Numbered from the stretch's first letter, positions 1 through 8,306 are shown. The stretch: 64,000 nt of DNA from Streptomyces akebiae (GCF_019599145.1 NZ_CP080647.1:5084001-5148000), one strand, 5' to 3'. The notes: generated from the sequence alone by a model not told the origin. Translations and numbers: made by a program.

Positions 1-324
1 CTCGGTGAAGGAGTCACCGATGGCCTCCTGCACCAGGAAGAGCAGCAGATTCGCGCCGATCAGGATCTTGGTGACGAGCCGTGGGTCGGCCGTGACCGTG
101 CCCCCCGCGAGGGTGCGCGGGGCGGAGGCGGAGGGCGCGTGGCCCGTGCCGGAGCCGTTGCGGACGCATTCGGGGCACTGGAAGCCGACGGAGGCGCTCA
201 CCATGCACTCGGGGCAGATAGGACGCTCGCAGCGGGTGCAGCGGATGCCCGTCTCGCGGTCCGGATGCCGGTAGCAGGTGGGCAGGCCCTGCGCGTCCTG
301 CGGGCTGCTCGGCACCTGATCCAT
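1..324 (-). CDS. Rhomboid family intramembrane serine protease, N-terminal part (cut by window edge)
   Basis: The visible 108 residues start MDQVPSSPQD and run off the left edge. Residues 17-53 hold two paired-cysteine clusters (CYRHPDR..CTRCERPICPECM..FQCPEC), a B-box-like zinc-binding arrangement, followed by a low-complexity linker and the beginning of a hydrophobic segment (LIGANLLLFLV). That order, zinc finger then first membrane helix, is typical of actinobacterial rhomboid proteases next to the cyclophilin gene. The catalytic Ser/His lie outside the window, so the assignment rests on architecture and neighbourhood. The ATG is preceded by GGAGGGG. It probably encodes a membrane protease cleaving within the bilayer; substrate unknown. 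Confidence 0.8.
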   Translation of the reverse strand, partial: MDQVPSSPQDAQGLPTCYRHPDRETGIRCTRCERPICPECMVSASVGFQCPECVRNGSGTGHAPSASAPRTLAGGTVTADPRLVTKILIGANLLLFLVQEAIGDSFTE

Positions 325-355
325 CGGGTCCCCTCCGTCTCCTGTGTGAACGCAT

Positions 356-387
356 CGCCCCGCTCATCCTTACGGATGGGCGGGGCG
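356..387 (-). terminator. Probable terminator of the cyclophilin gene
   Basis: Arms of 14 nt (CGCCCCGCTCATCC and GGATGGGCGGGGCG) pair with a single wobble position around a TTAC loop, between the cyclophilin stop and the rhomboid gene. There is no clear U-tract, as is common for Streptomyces terminators, so the function is inferred. Confidence 0.55.
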
Positions 388-479
388 AATGGTTCCCTTC
401 GGGACCTTGTGAACCTTTCGGGGTCCGGTCCGCGCGGTGAACCACAGGATGCTCGGCCCGGGAGCCACTGCCCGAGGGC

Positions 480-1013
480 TCAGCCCTGGCGGGTCTCCAC
501 GACGACCGACTCGATGACGACGTCGTTGACCGGACGGTCGGTGCGCGGGTTGGTCTGGGCACCGGCGATGGCGTCCACGACCTTCTGGCTGGCCGCGTCG
601 ACGACCTCACCGAAGATGGTGTGCTTGCGGTTCAGCCATGCCGTCGGGGAGACGGTGATGAAGAACTGCGAGCCGTTGGTGCCCGGGCCGGCGTTGGCCA
701 TGGCCAGCAGGTAGGGCTTGTCGAAGGCGAGGTCCGGGTGGAACTCGTCAGCGAACTGGTAGCCCGGACCACCGGTGCCGTTGCCCAGCGGGTCACCGCC
801 CTGGATCATGAATCCACTGATCACCCGGTGGAAGACCGTGCCGTCGTAGAGCTTGTCCGTGGACTTCTGGCCGGTGGCCGGGTTGGTCCACTCACGCTCG
901 CCCTGGGCGAGCTCGACGAAGTTACGGACCGTCTTGGGCGCGTGGTTCGGCAGCAGCCGCACCTCGATGTCGCCGTGGTTGGTCTTCAGGGTGGCGTACA
1001 GCTGCTCTGCCAC
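480..1013 (-). CDS. Peptidyl-prolyl cis-trans isomerase, cyclophilin type
   Basis: A 177-residue single-domain cytoplasmic cyclophilin that isomerises Xaa-Pro peptide bonds during folding. Family motifs are clear: FHRVISGFMIQGGD (active-site region with the catalytic Arg), GTGGPGY, ANAGPGTNGSQFFIT and the WLNRKHTIFGEV block. The open frame extends upstream to 1202, but the family alignment begins at VAEQLYATLKTNHGDIEV. The GTG at 1013 has a GGAAGG Shine-Dalgarno about 8 nt upstream, so I chose that start. It has no signal peptide or membrane segment. The neighbouring rhomboid gene is a conserved companion in Streptomyces. Confidence 0.95.
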   Translation of the reverse strand: MAEQLYATLKTNHGDIEVRLLPNHAPKTVRNFVELAQGEREWTNPATGQKSTDKLYDGTVFHRVISGFMIQGGDPLGNGTGGPGYQFADEFHPDLAFDKPYLLAMANAGPGTNGSQFFITVSPTAWLNRKHTIFGEVVDAASQKVVDAIAGAQTNPRTDRPVNDVVIESVVVETRQG

Positions 1014-1373
1014 GATCTGCCTTCCGTTGTCCTCTGTGACTCCCCCGATCCTCGCACGGACGACGCCGCGCGTCCCCCGACGCCCTCGCTCTTGTACGGC
1101 GGGCGCGCGGAAAACCGGCCGAGTAGCCCCGGTACCGGCGCGCTTCGCGGCGATCCGTGGCATTGTCGGCACTGTCGTAAGCAACTTCCCGTTGCCCCGC
1201 ATTCATCCTCTATTGCACGTGAACGGGTTCATGAGCGGCTCTGATCGACGTCGGCCGGAGTCGCGGCCATGACCCGGATGCCCGCCCGCACATGCCCCGG
1301 AGCGCTCCGGGAGGCATGATCCCCAAAAGGGTGGAAAGTCGAATTACCGTACGCCACCGAGGAGGAGGATCCC
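1014..1373. other. Intergenic region between divergent cyclophilin and DUF5324 genes
   Basis: About 360 bp separating two divergently transcribed genes, so it must hold both promoters. A TACCGT hexamer at 1345-1350 is a possible -10 for the rightward gene, but I see no convincing -35 partner. I found no gene, RNA or strong inverted repeat here. Confidence 0.4.
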
Positions 1374-2075
1374 GTGACCCGCATCGACAGCGTGCGCGCC
1401 GCGACCGGCTCGGCGAAGGGCAGCGTGCTGCACGCCGCGGAAGTGGTGGCGCCCTACGCCGACACGGCCAAGGACAAGGCCTCGCACTACGCGCAAGAGG
1501 CACGTGTACGACTCGCGCCGAAGGTGTCGCAGGCCGCGGAACAGGCACGCGTCCAGTACGGCGCCCATGTCGTCCCGCGCTTGGAGCAGGCCCGCACGCA
1601 TGTGCCGCCGAAGGTCGACCACGCGGCCCACGAAGCCGCCGCACGCACCCGTAAGGCGGCCCGCCAGGCCGCCGACTACTCCCGTCCACGTATCGAGCAG
1701 GCCGTGGCCGCGGCCGGCCCCGTCCGCGAGGAAGCCACGGCCCGCAGTGTCGCGGCGCTGGCCGCACTGCGTGGACAGGTCTCACCCCAACAGATCCAGC
1801 GGTTGGTCCGCAGGCAGCAGCGCCGGGCGAGGCTCGGCCGCGCCGCCAAGGGCCTGGCCGTCCTGGGCGTGCTGACGGGCGGCGCCTTCGCCGCCTGGAA
1901 GTGGTGGGACAAGCAGGCCAACCCCGACTGGCTGGTCGAGCCCCCTGCCGCCACCGAAGTCTCCGACTCCGGTCGCCTGTCCTCCGTGGACGGCAGCGGC
2001 CAGTCCGTTCTCGACCCCGAGGTCCAGGCCAAGCAGGCCGAGGACGAGGCCGCCGACCGGGACAACCGCCACTGA
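1374..2075 (+). CDS. DUF5324 family membrane-anchored protein
   Basis: A 233-residue Ala/Arg/Lys-rich protein. The GTG is preceded by GAGGAGGAG with good spacing. Residues 1-150 form a repetitive amphipathic helical region (repeated AxxxAAxxARxxVxP patterns, DTAKDKASHYAQEAR) suggestive of a long helix or coiled coil. This is followed by a single hydrophobic helix at about 163-182 (GLAVLGVLTGGAFAAWKWW) and a charged tail of about 50 residues ending DRDNRH. I recognise it as the actinobacterial DUF5324 family, whose function is not established. The topology suggests one membrane crossing with the helical domain on one side. It is monocistronic, with a very strong hairpin and a parS site downstream. 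Confidence 0.8.
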   Translation: MTRIDSVRAATGSAKGSVLHAAEVVAPYADTAKDKASHYAQEARVRLAPKVSQAAEQARVQYGAHVVPRLEQARTHVPPKVDHAAHEAAARTRKAARQAADYSRPRIEQAVAAAGPVREEATARSVAALAALRGQVSPQQIQRLVRRQQRRARLGRAAKGLAVLGVLTGGAFAAWKWWDKQANPDWLVEPPAATEVSDSGRLSSVDGSGQSVLDPEVQAKQAEDEAADRDNRH

Positions 2076-2188
2076 GAACCGACTGAATGCCGGCAGCCGA
2101 GGGCACTTTTCCCACGGCCGTCGGCGCCGGAGGACAGGATCCCCCCGACTCGGCCTTGCACGAGGATGCGTTCGGCGGGACACCTTTC

Positions 2189-2240
2189 AACAGCCCTGTG
2201 GGGCAGAAGACTTGAAGGTCTTCTGCCCCACAGGGCTGTT
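2189..2240. terminator. Strong terminator hairpin whose right arm leads into a parS site
   Basis: Perfect 23-bp arms (2189-2211 and 2218-2240) close on a 6-nt loop downstream of the DUF5324 gene. The right arm runs into the parS site at 2238-2251. The outer sequence CAGCCCTG occurs at 2191, inverted at 2231, and again at 2251, so two mutually exclusive hairpins can form. Confidence 0.8.
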
Positions 2241-2251
2241 TCACGTGAAAC
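2238..2251. promoter_or_regulatory. parS: parS site 1 (ParB-binding centromere site)
   Basis: Exact GTTTCACGTGAAAC, at the centre of a 28-bp perfect palindrome (2231-2258). It is the only parS copy left of oriC in this window and lies between the convergent DUF5324 gene and tRNA-Ala. Confidence 0.93.
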
Positions 2252-2493
2252 AGCCCTGCCCCTCAGGGATCCGCCACCCTTCCGACCGGAATGTATTGGT
2301 CCGGTTGCGAAGGGTGACCTGCACATTCCGCCATCCATCACTGTGACCCAGGACACTGGTTTCGCATATGCGCATGTCGACACGTGCCACGATCCATTGC
2401 CCCGCTCCAGCAGCCTTTCTTCTACGAAGTGCACACATAGCGATCGCGACGATCCTCGCCCGAGACGCCACCGACGCCGAGGTTCCGGAGGCA

Positions 2494-2537
2494 CAAAAAA
2501 AGACCGGGCCGGATGTCCTACGACATCCGGCCCGGTC
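2494..2537 (-). terminator. Terminator of tRNA-Ala
   Basis: Perfect 16-bp stem (GACCGGGCCGGATGTC) with a CTAC loop, followed on the minus strand by a run of seven T. It lies 10 bp beyond the tRNA 3' end and is a classic intrinsic terminator. Confidence 0.9.
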
Positions 2538-2546
2538 AATCCGCTG

Positions 2547-2619
2547 TGGAGCCTAGGGGAGTCGAACCCCTGACATCTGCCATGCAAAGACAGCGCTCTA
2601 CCAACTGAGCTAAGGCCCC
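2547..2619 (-). tRNA. tRNA-Ala (anticodon TGC)
   Basis: 73 nt that fold as a standard cloverleaf: acceptor GGGGCCT/AGGCTCC, D-arm GCTCAGTTGGTAGAGC, anticodon loop CTTTGCATG with TGC, and T-arm with GGTTCGACTCC. The 3' end is A with no encoded CCA. The anticodon TGC gives alanine. The CCA tail would be added post-transcriptionally, and a CCA-adding enzyme is encoded at 38980-40428. Confidence 0.96.
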
Positions 2620-2750
2620 GGAAGGGAAGCGTGCACCCGGAAGGAAGGACCACCGGGAGGCTTCGCAGACCAGAGTACCGGGTCACCCCCGGGATCTCGC
2701 AAAAAGATTGGGGGTCCCCGTGAACGACCACTCTCCGTAAGATGCTCGTC

Positions 2751-2772
2751 GTGGTTCGCTACAGCGAACCAC
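2751..2772. promoter_or_regulatory. Perfect dyad upstream of the HTH gene (candidate operator)
   Basis: GTGGTTCGCT-AC-AGCGAACCAC: 10-bp perfect arms with a 2-bp spacer, ending 29 bp before the ATG of the downstream HTH protein. Position and symmetry fit an autoregulatory operator; the function is inferred. Confidence 0.6.
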
Positions 2773-2801
2773 GGTATTTGGGGAAGCGATGGGGAGACGC
2801 A

Positions 2802-3350
2802 ATGGACGCCGCACAGCAGGAAGCGACCGCAAGAGCCCGGGAGCTGCAGCGGAACTGGTACGGAGAGCCGTTGGGGGCGCTCTTCCGTAGGCTCATCGAG
2901 GACCTGGGTCTCAACCAGGCCCGGCTCGCGGGGGTGCTGGGCCTGTCCGCACCGATGCTGTCGCAGCTGATGAGCGGTCAGCGTGCCAAGATCGGCAACC
3001 CGGCAGTGGTCCAGCGGGTGCAGTTGCTGCAGGACCTGGCGGGTCAGGTCGCGGACGGCAGCGTGAGCGCTGCCGAGGCGACCGAGCGCATGGATGAGAT
3101 CAAGAAGTCACAGGGGGGATCGGTGCTCAGCAACACCACGCAGTCGACGACGAGTTCGGGGGCGCCCACGGTCAAGCGGGTCGTCCGCGAGATCCAGTCG
3201 CTGCTTCGCTCGGTGGCGGCCGCGGGCGACATCATCGAGGCGGCGGACACCCTCGCCCCGACCCACCCGGAGCTGGCAGAGTTCCTCCGGGTGTACGGCG
3301 CGGGCCGCACCTCGGACGCGGTGGCGCACTACCAGTCCCACCAGAACTGA
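2802..3350 (+). CDS. Helix-turn-helix DNA-binding protein
   Basis: 182 residues from the ATG at 2802, which has GGGGAGA upstream; the frame stays open to 2742 but that part overlaps the dyad. Residues about 27-65 (LGALFRRLIEDLGLNQARLAGVLGLSAPMLSQLMSG) are a Cro/CI (XRE)-type helix-turn-helix. It is followed by an Asn/Val helix (GNPAVVQRVQLLQDLAG) and a Ser/Thr-rich linker. The C-terminal all-helical segment (VKRVVREIQSLLRSVAAAGDIIEAADTL) looks like an oligomerisation or ligand domain. Conserved as a single-copy DNA-binding protein in Streptomyces; the regulon is unknown to me. The 22-bp perfect dyad just upstream suggests autoregulation. Confidence 0.85.
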   Translation: MDAAQQEATARARELQRNWYGEPLGALFRRLIEDLGLNQARLAGVLGLSAPMLSQLMSGQRAKIGNPAVVQRVQLLQDLAGQVADGSVSAAEATERMDEIKKSQGGSVLSNTTQSTTSSGAPTVKRVVREIQSLLRSVAAAGDIIEAADTLAPTHPELAEFLRVYGAGRTSDAVAHYQSHQN

Positions 3351-3356
3351 GCTCAA

Positions 3357-3392
3357 GGCCCGGTCCCCGAAAGGGGGTTCGGCGACCGGGCC
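3357..3392 (+). terminator. Terminator after the HTH gene
   Basis: Nested stems: outer GGCCCGGTC/GACCGGGCC and inner CCCC-GAAA-GGGG, starting 7 bp after the stop codon. A stable GNRA-like tetraloop caps the inner stem. Confidence 0.65.
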
Positions 3393-3633
3393 GAGGCCGA
3401 AGCGGGGGACAAGGGGTCTGTAGGCCCCTCGTGAGCTTCGACGTCGTGGACGTAGGCTCCGCGCATAGAACGGGAATCAGGAACAGGACAGAGCGGCAGG
3501 GGGACAGAAGCGGGTACTAGCTCCGAGGGAAGCCGGGCACGTGCGAGCCGGCTCCACGGAGGGCGGCGCGAGCGCCGAGCCCTCCGCCGACGGGCAGCCA
3601 AGAGGGGAGCCGAAGGGGGAACGACGCACAGCC

Positions 3634-5424
3634 ATGGGTGAGGTCTTCGCCGGCCGGTACGAACTGGTCGACCCGATCGGGCGCGGGGGAGTCGGCGCGG
3701 TCTGGCGCACCTGGGACCACCGCCGCCGCCGCTATGTGGCCGCAAAGGTCCTGCAACAGCGTGACGCGCACGCCCTGCTGCGCTTCGTCCGCGAGCAGGC
3801 CGTACGAATCGACCACCCTCATGTGCTCGCCCCCGCGAGCTGGGCCGCCGACGACGACAAGGTCCTGTTCACCATGGACCTGGTGGCCGGAGGCTCACTG
3901 GTCAACCTCGTCAACGACTACGGTCCCCTTCCGCCCGTCTACGTCTGCGGCCTGCTCGACCAACTCCTGTCCGGCCTTGCCGCCGTGCACGCCGAGGGCG
4001 TCATCCACCGCGACATCAAGCCCGCCAACGTGCTGCTGGAGGCCACGGGCACGGCCCGCCCCCGACTGCGCCTGTCCGACTTCGGCATCGCCATGCGTCT
4101 GGGCGAGCCCCGCCTGACCGAGACCAACTACGTGGTGGGAACGCCCGGTTACTTCGCTCCCGAGCAGATGCTGGGCGCAGATCCGGACTTCCCCGCCGAC
4201 CTCTTCGCGGTGGGCCTCGTCGCCCTGTACCTCCTGGAGGGCGCGAAGCCCGACGCCAAGGCCCTCATCGAGCACTTCGCCTCCCATGGCACGCCGAAAG
4301 CGCCGCGAGGCATCCCCGAGCCGCTGTGGCAGGTCATCGCCACGCTCCTCCAGCCGGACCCCAACTCCCGCTTCCGTACCGCCACAGGCGCCCGCAAGGC
4401 CCTCGCCGCGGCCACCGAGCTGCTTCCCGAGCCGGGGCCTGACGACGAGCTGGTCGAGATCTTCGACCAACTCGGCCCGCTTCCCCAAGGGTTCGCCCCC
4501 GAAGGTCCCCTGCACAGGGCATCGGGGCTCGACAAGGCAGACACGAGCACCGGTGCCGGCACCGGCGGCATATCTGACGCAACCCCGCCGCCGCCTCACC
4601 ATCCGCCGGCATACGGTCCGCCTCCCATGGATCCGCCGTCCCAGCCCGGCAGTGGCCCCGCGCTACCGGCACCGCTCCCGGGCGCCGCCCCTCAGCCCTC
4701 GCACACGGCCACAGGCTCTGTATCCGCGCCTCCCATGCCCTCCACCGCCCCGCCCCAGACAGGCTCCTCCAACTCCGGCAATGGCTCCGCGGTCGGTACC
4801 GGTGCCACGGACATGGGCTCAAGCACTACTTCAGGCGCCGGCACGGGACCAGGAACCGGTCACTGGTCCCAGGATCCCGGCCCCGCGTCCTCGGCGTCTT
4901 CGGCGTCGTCGCCCCAAGCCGCTCACCTGCCGCCGGAGCCGCCCCCCACCGCCGTACCACCGCGCCCCGAACGCGCCCCTGCACCGCCGCGGCCCTCGAC
5001 GATGTCCGACACCGGCAGCTTCCATCTGCCCCCGCCTCAGGTGCTCACCGCCGACGCGCCGTCGCGACAGGTCGAGCAGCACACCCCCGGCCTGGGCCAC
5101 CCACCACAGCAACCCGAGCAGCACGCCAGTCACCCTGCCGGGACGCCCGTCCGAACCGCCCCAGCGCAACACCCCGAACCCGCGCATGTGCCCTCCCCCC
5201 AGTCGCACCCACCGCTGGGCCTCGCTCAGGCCCCGGCCTCGGCGGTGCAGCAGCACGCGTACGCCTCTACTGGTTCATACACCGCTCGGCCCCCGCAGGT
5301 TCCACGTCGATCGAGGGCGCTTCCCCGGCGCCGCCCGGGCCCACCCGTCAAGGTCGTCGTCCCGGTCCTGTTGGTCGCCCTGGTCTGCTTCGCGGTGGGG
5401 TTCTGGGCGCTGGGCCAGCTCTGA
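3634..5424 (+). CDS. Membrane-anchored serine/threonine protein kinase
   Basis: 596 residues from ATG 3634 (MGEVFAGRYELVDPIG); the frame is open to 3541, but the kinase family begins here. The kinase domain is at about 8-280 and has all the catalytic elements: glycine loop GRGGVGAVW (16-24), Lys38 in YVAAKVL, HRDIKPAN (125-132), DFG (149-151) and APE (175-177). Residues about 300-565 are an extreme Pro/Ser/Ala linker. The last 25 residues are a single transmembrane helix ending GFWALGQL, with essentially nothing outside. It therefore lacks an extracellular PASTA or other sensor domain, so any signal is probably sensed through partners. Convergent with the secreted protein at 5547-7058. Confidence 0.92.
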   Translation: MGEVFAGRYELVDPIGRGGVGAVWRTWDHRRRRYVAAKVLQQRDAHALLRFVREQAVRIDHPHVLAPASWAADDDKVLFTMDLVAGGSLVNLVNDYGPLPPVYVCGLLDQLLSGLAAVHAEGVIHRDIKPANVLLEATGTARPRLRLSDFGIAMRLGEPRLTETNYVVGTPGYFAPEQMLGADPDFPADLFAVGLVALYLLEGAKPDAKALIEHFASHGTPKAPRGIPEPLWQVIATLLQPDPNSRFRTATGARKALAAATELLPEPGPDDELVEIFDQLGPLPQGFAPEGPLHRASGLDKADTSTGAGTGGISDATPPPPHHPPAYGPPPMDPPSQPGSGPALPAPLPGAAPQPSHTATGSVSAPPMPSTAPPQTGSSNSGNGSAVGTGATDMGSSTTSGAGTGPGTGHWSQDPGPASSASSASSPQAAHLPPEPPPTAVPPRPERAPAPPRPSTMSDTGSFHLPPPQVLTADAPSRQVEQHTPGLGHPPQQPEQHASHPAGTPVRTAPAQHPEPAHVPSPQSHPPLGLAQAPASAVQQHAYASTGSYTARPPQVPRRSRALPRRRPGPPVKVVVPVLLVALVCFAVGFWALGQL

Positions 5425-5546
5425 TCCCCGCACACCGACCCTGCGGACGCCTGTCGCTCCCGAGACCCCAGCCACCGTTCCCGCCAGCCCGCCGACCACG
5501 GACGTCGCCCGCCTCAGCCGACCCCCCGGCCGGCACGCCGCCCGCT

Positions 5547-7058
5547 CTACCAGCCTCGGGACGCCCCGTGCCGCCCCCGCGCAGCCGTGCCCGCCCCCGG
5601 TCGTTCGGACTCGGTGGCGATCGACGCCCGCCTGCGGGCCACGAGTGCCCACACCAGCAGCCCGAGAACCAGCAGGCTCCCCGTGCCGATGCCGCCCGCG
5701 GCGACGACGGTCATGGCCAGGCGCTGGTCTCCGTTGCCCGAGGAGTTCCCGGAGTCCTCCCCCTCGCCGGAACTCCCCGCGGCCCCTTCGTCACCGCCCT
5801 CCTCCGCGTCCCCCTCCAGTGTGTCCCCGGTGGTGCCGTCCTCGGCGGCCTCCCGGTCCCCCTCAGTGACCTCGAAGACCCCCCGCGGCTCTGTGGCCCC
5901 CAGGTATCCCGGCCCGGCCCCCGCCTCGCCCTCCAGCCGCACCCGCAGCGTCAACCCGACCGGCCCGTCTCCGAAGCGTTCGGCGACCGACGTCCCGAGG
6001 TGCAGTGCCAGGTAGTACCAGCCGGCGAACCGCATACCGCCCACCTCGCCGTCGAGGGAGAAACGGTTCTCGTACGCGATGGGCGGGAGCGGATCCAGTC
6101 CGACGGAGCGTTGCTCGCCCCCGTAGTTGGCTGTCCTGTCGTCCACCAAGCCGCGTACGGGGTTGTACAGCGACATGACGAACGCGTTCCCCACATAGCC
6201 GTCGCCCTCGGTCGTACTGCCCAGCTCGGCGATGGCGTGGAGCTGCTGCCCCCAGCCGACGGGCACCTTGTAGAAGAGCGTCTCCCCGGCTCTGATGCCG
6301 ACCTCGTCCTGCCAGACGCCCTGGGCCAAGGGGCTGGCCGTGGCGAAGCCGCTCCCGCCACGACGGGGCTCGGGGTCACCGGACACGGCCTCCGGCGAGG
6401 CGGAGTCCCAGCTCTGGGGGGCGCTCGTCGAACCGCCCTTCGTCACAGCGGGCTCCGAGACGAAGCCGAGCTCCAGCCCCCACTTCTCCGACGCGCCCTT
6501 CGCTGGGGAACCCGTCACCGAGCCGGAAACCGAGCCCGTGCTCGTTCCCGGACCGGTTCCGGTGGCCGAGCCGACCCGTTCCACGACGACGTAGTACACA
6601 CCGGCCCCCTGGCACATGTACTCGTCGCTGCCGACCTCCCGCGAGGCCCAGGCGGTGACGGGGTGCCCGCTGCGGGTCGGTCCGAAGCGGGCGGTCTCGT
6701 ATGAGCAGCGGTGTGCGTCGGCGTCCTGCAGAGACACCCTGACCCCGTCCGCGGAGCCGACCGCCGATCCCGCCTCCGGTACGGCCGTGGCCGAGACGTA
6801 CGCGTTGGCGGCGGCGCCGAGATCGAGGCGGTAGTACAACTTGCCGCCCGGTCCGATGGAACTCCGGTAGGTCTTGCCGGCGGCCAGCCGCACGGCTCCC
6901 GTGCTGCTCGTGGCGCCCTCGACCGTCGTCGCGTCCTCGGCGTAGGAGTACGGCGTGGGCGCGTCGGCCGCCACGGAGAGGCCGGTCTGCGCCGTCGTCA
7001 CGCACAGAGCCGCTCCCGCGGCCGCCGTAGCCCGCCACCAGACCGTGCGCCGCGCCAT
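5547..7058 (-). CDS. Secreted, C-terminally membrane-anchored protein of unknown function
   Basis: 503 residues from ATG 7058 (MARRTVWWRATAAAGAALCV), with GAGGGGTGG upstream; the frame extends to 7265 but without a signal peptide start. It has an N-terminal signal peptide (RR, then a hydrophobic stretch, AxA-type cleavage near SVAADA). A large beta-rich extracellular part of about 430 residues contains two related segments (KTYRSSIGPGGKLYYRLDLG and GETLFYKVPVGWGQQLHAIAELG), suggesting a tandem repeat of a beta-sandwich domain. An acidic Gly/Glu stalk, a transmembrane helix (VVAAGGIGTGSLLVLGLLVWALV) and a basic tail follow. It is topologically a type I surface protein. Its neighbour is the convergent kinase gene. 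I do not recognise a specific family. Confidence 0.75.
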   Translation of the reverse strand: MARRTVWWRATAAAGAALCVTTAQTGLSVAADAPTPYSYAEDATTVEGATSSTGAVRLAAGKTYRSSIGPGGKLYYRLDLGAAANAYVSATAVPEAGSAVGSADGVRVSLQDADAHRCSYETARFGPTRSGHPVTAWASREVGSDEYMCQGAGVYYVVVERVGSATGTGPGTSTGSVSGSVTGSPAKGASEKWGLELGFVSEPAVTKGGSTSAPQSWDSASPEAVSGDPEPRRGGSGFATASPLAQGVWQDEVGIRAGETLFYKVPVGWGQQLHAIAELGSTTEGDGYVGNAFVMSLYNPVRGLVDDRTANYGGEQRSVGLDPLPPIAYENRFSLDGEVGGMRFAGWYYLALHLGTSVAERFGDGPVGLTLRVRLEGEAGAGPGYLGATEPRGVFEVTEGDREAAEDGTTGDTLEGDAEEGGDEGAAGSSGEGEDSGNSSGNGDQRLAMTVVAAGGIGTGSLLVLGLLVWALVARRRASIATESERPGAGTAARGRHGASRGW

Positions 7059-7305
7059 CAAGCGCCACCCCTCGTCGTCGACCGTGACTCCGAGGCCCCA
7101 CCAGTGGTCACGGCCCCGAACGCGCCCATCCTGCCGGGCCGCGCGCGCTGATGCCCGCGTTCCTGGGGAGGAGCGGCTGAAAACGACCTCTACCCGGACC
7201 GACGCCTTGCTACTGCAAGCACATCGTTCACCAAAGCGAATCCAAGTGTGCCGGAATGTCGGCATATGTTCCGGAAGGGGGGAGAGGTACTCCCGGACAA
7301 CACAA

Positions 7306-7333
7306 GACCCCGACCGCCAGGGCGGCCGGGGTC
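7306..7333 (-). terminator. Terminator downstream of the DLW-39 gene
   Basis: GACCCCG-ACCGCC...GGCGG-CCGGGGTC hairpin with one bulged position, beginning 24 bp past the stop of the leftward mini-gene and upstream of the next leftward gene. Confidence 0.6.
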
Positions 7334-7356
7334 TGCTCTGAGACTGATGTCGACGT

Positions 7357-7485
7357 TCACGAACCCGTGGGCACGGAGTCAGTCGCCTCCGTCCACAGAT
7401 CCTGCTCGGCGCGATCCGCCTGGATCTGGCGGTACACGAGGAGCCCGCCGATGGCGGCCAGTGCGACCAGGAGAAGCTTCTTCAC
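7357..7485 (-). CDS. DLW-39 family small membrane protein
   Basis: 42 residues from the GTG at 7485 (MKKLLLVALAAIGGLLVYRQIQ). The frame opens at 7539, but the family, named for the Asp-Leu-Trp motif and its roughly 39-residue length, begins at the KKLLL segment. One N-terminal membrane helix is followed by a short charged tail with the DLW motif at residues 29-31 (AEQDLWTEATDSV). Function unknown. It is widely conserved near the gyrA/DUF3566 genes in Streptomyces, and its small size makes it easy to miss. Confidence 0.85.
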   Translation of the reverse strand: MKKLLLVALAAIGGLLVYRQIQADRAEQDLWTEATDSVPTGS

Positions 7486-7836
7486 CGCGCGACCTCGTCT
7501 TTCCTTGACGTAGGGGACCTCTGGCGCCCGACTATACACACCGACCGATACCGATCGGTGACCTGCGTCGACCCTCCAACTCCCCCAGGGAAAGCCGTAG
7601 TAGAACCGGACGCCACTGTTCCGATCGCAGGCTCATCACACAGGTCCATCACATCTCGCACACCCCGGCGGATCCCATGAGCCGGGGCTTCCTGCAACTC
7701 CTCAGGCCTCCTTGCGCCCATCCGAGTGGTGTTCATCCGAAGAACTCCGCGCCACGGACGTCGGTCCATGATTTCGAAGCCCACATACACATCATGAGGA
7801 AAGTACGCAAATCGCCCAACCCGAAAGTGAGGGGCC
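7486..7836. other. Intergenic region between DLW-39 and DUF6344 genes (divergent)
   Basis: About 350 bp. A TATAGT (minus strand, 7531-7536) could be the -10 of the DLW-39 gene. Near-palindromic CCGA/TCGG repeats at 7541-7560 lie upstream of it. No gene is convincing here. Confidence 0.35.
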
Positions 7837-8205
7837 ATGGCCCAGAACAAGGTCATGAAGCTGTGGACCGCCATCGTCACCGCCTTCCTCGCGCTGTGCA
7901 CGGCGCTCGGACTCGTCACGACCACGGCCTCGGCCGCGGTGCCACGGACCGAGACCACCCGCAACTGCGCGGCCCCCGCGACGACCCCGGCGATGACCCT
8001 CCCGGCCCGGCCCCACGACCGCGCCCTGCCCCCCACGATGAAACAGCGCATCCGCGCCGAGGCCCACGGCTCCTCTCCGTCCTGCCGCCACCGCACGGCT
8101 CTGCACACGGCCACGGACACCGCCACGAACGACACGGGCCAGGTCGCCGCCCCTGAGGCCCCTCTGCCGCGGGCCGAGCATCCAGGCGCACCTCTCCAGC
8201 TCTGA
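7837..8205 (+). CDS. DUF6344-type small secreted protein
   Basis: 122 residues with GAGGGG in front of the ATG. The N-terminal signal peptide is clear (MAQNKVMKLWTAIVTAFLAL...TASAA), with predicted AxA cleavage near residue 33. The mature part is short, Thr/Ala/Pro/His-rich and probably disordered, with two Cys (RNCAAP and SSCRHR). The N-terminal KLWTAIVTAFLAL block is what links it to the Streptomyces DUF6344 group; the function is unknown. It is monocistronic, with a strong hairpin about 70 bp downstream. Confidence 0.7.
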   Translation: MAQNKVMKLWTAIVTAFLALCTALGLVTTTASAAVPRTETTRNCAAPATTPAMTLPARPHDRALPPTMKQRIRAEAHGSSPSCRHRTALHTATDTATNDTGQVAAPEAPLPRAEHPGAPLQL

Positions 8206-8274
8206 TCCCCGGCAGGAAGTCACCGACCCAGCGGCGATCTTGCGTACGACGCCCGTAGATGACCGTGAACGACG

Positions 8275-8306
8275 AAGACCCTCAGCCGGAGGCGGCTGAG
8301 GGTCTT
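8275..8306 (+). terminator. Terminator of the DUF6344 gene
   Basis: Perfect 14-bp stem AAGACCCTCAGCCG/CGGCTGAGGGTCTT with a 4-nt loop, ending in TCTTT. It is well placed for the rightward gene ending at 8205. Confidence 0.8.
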
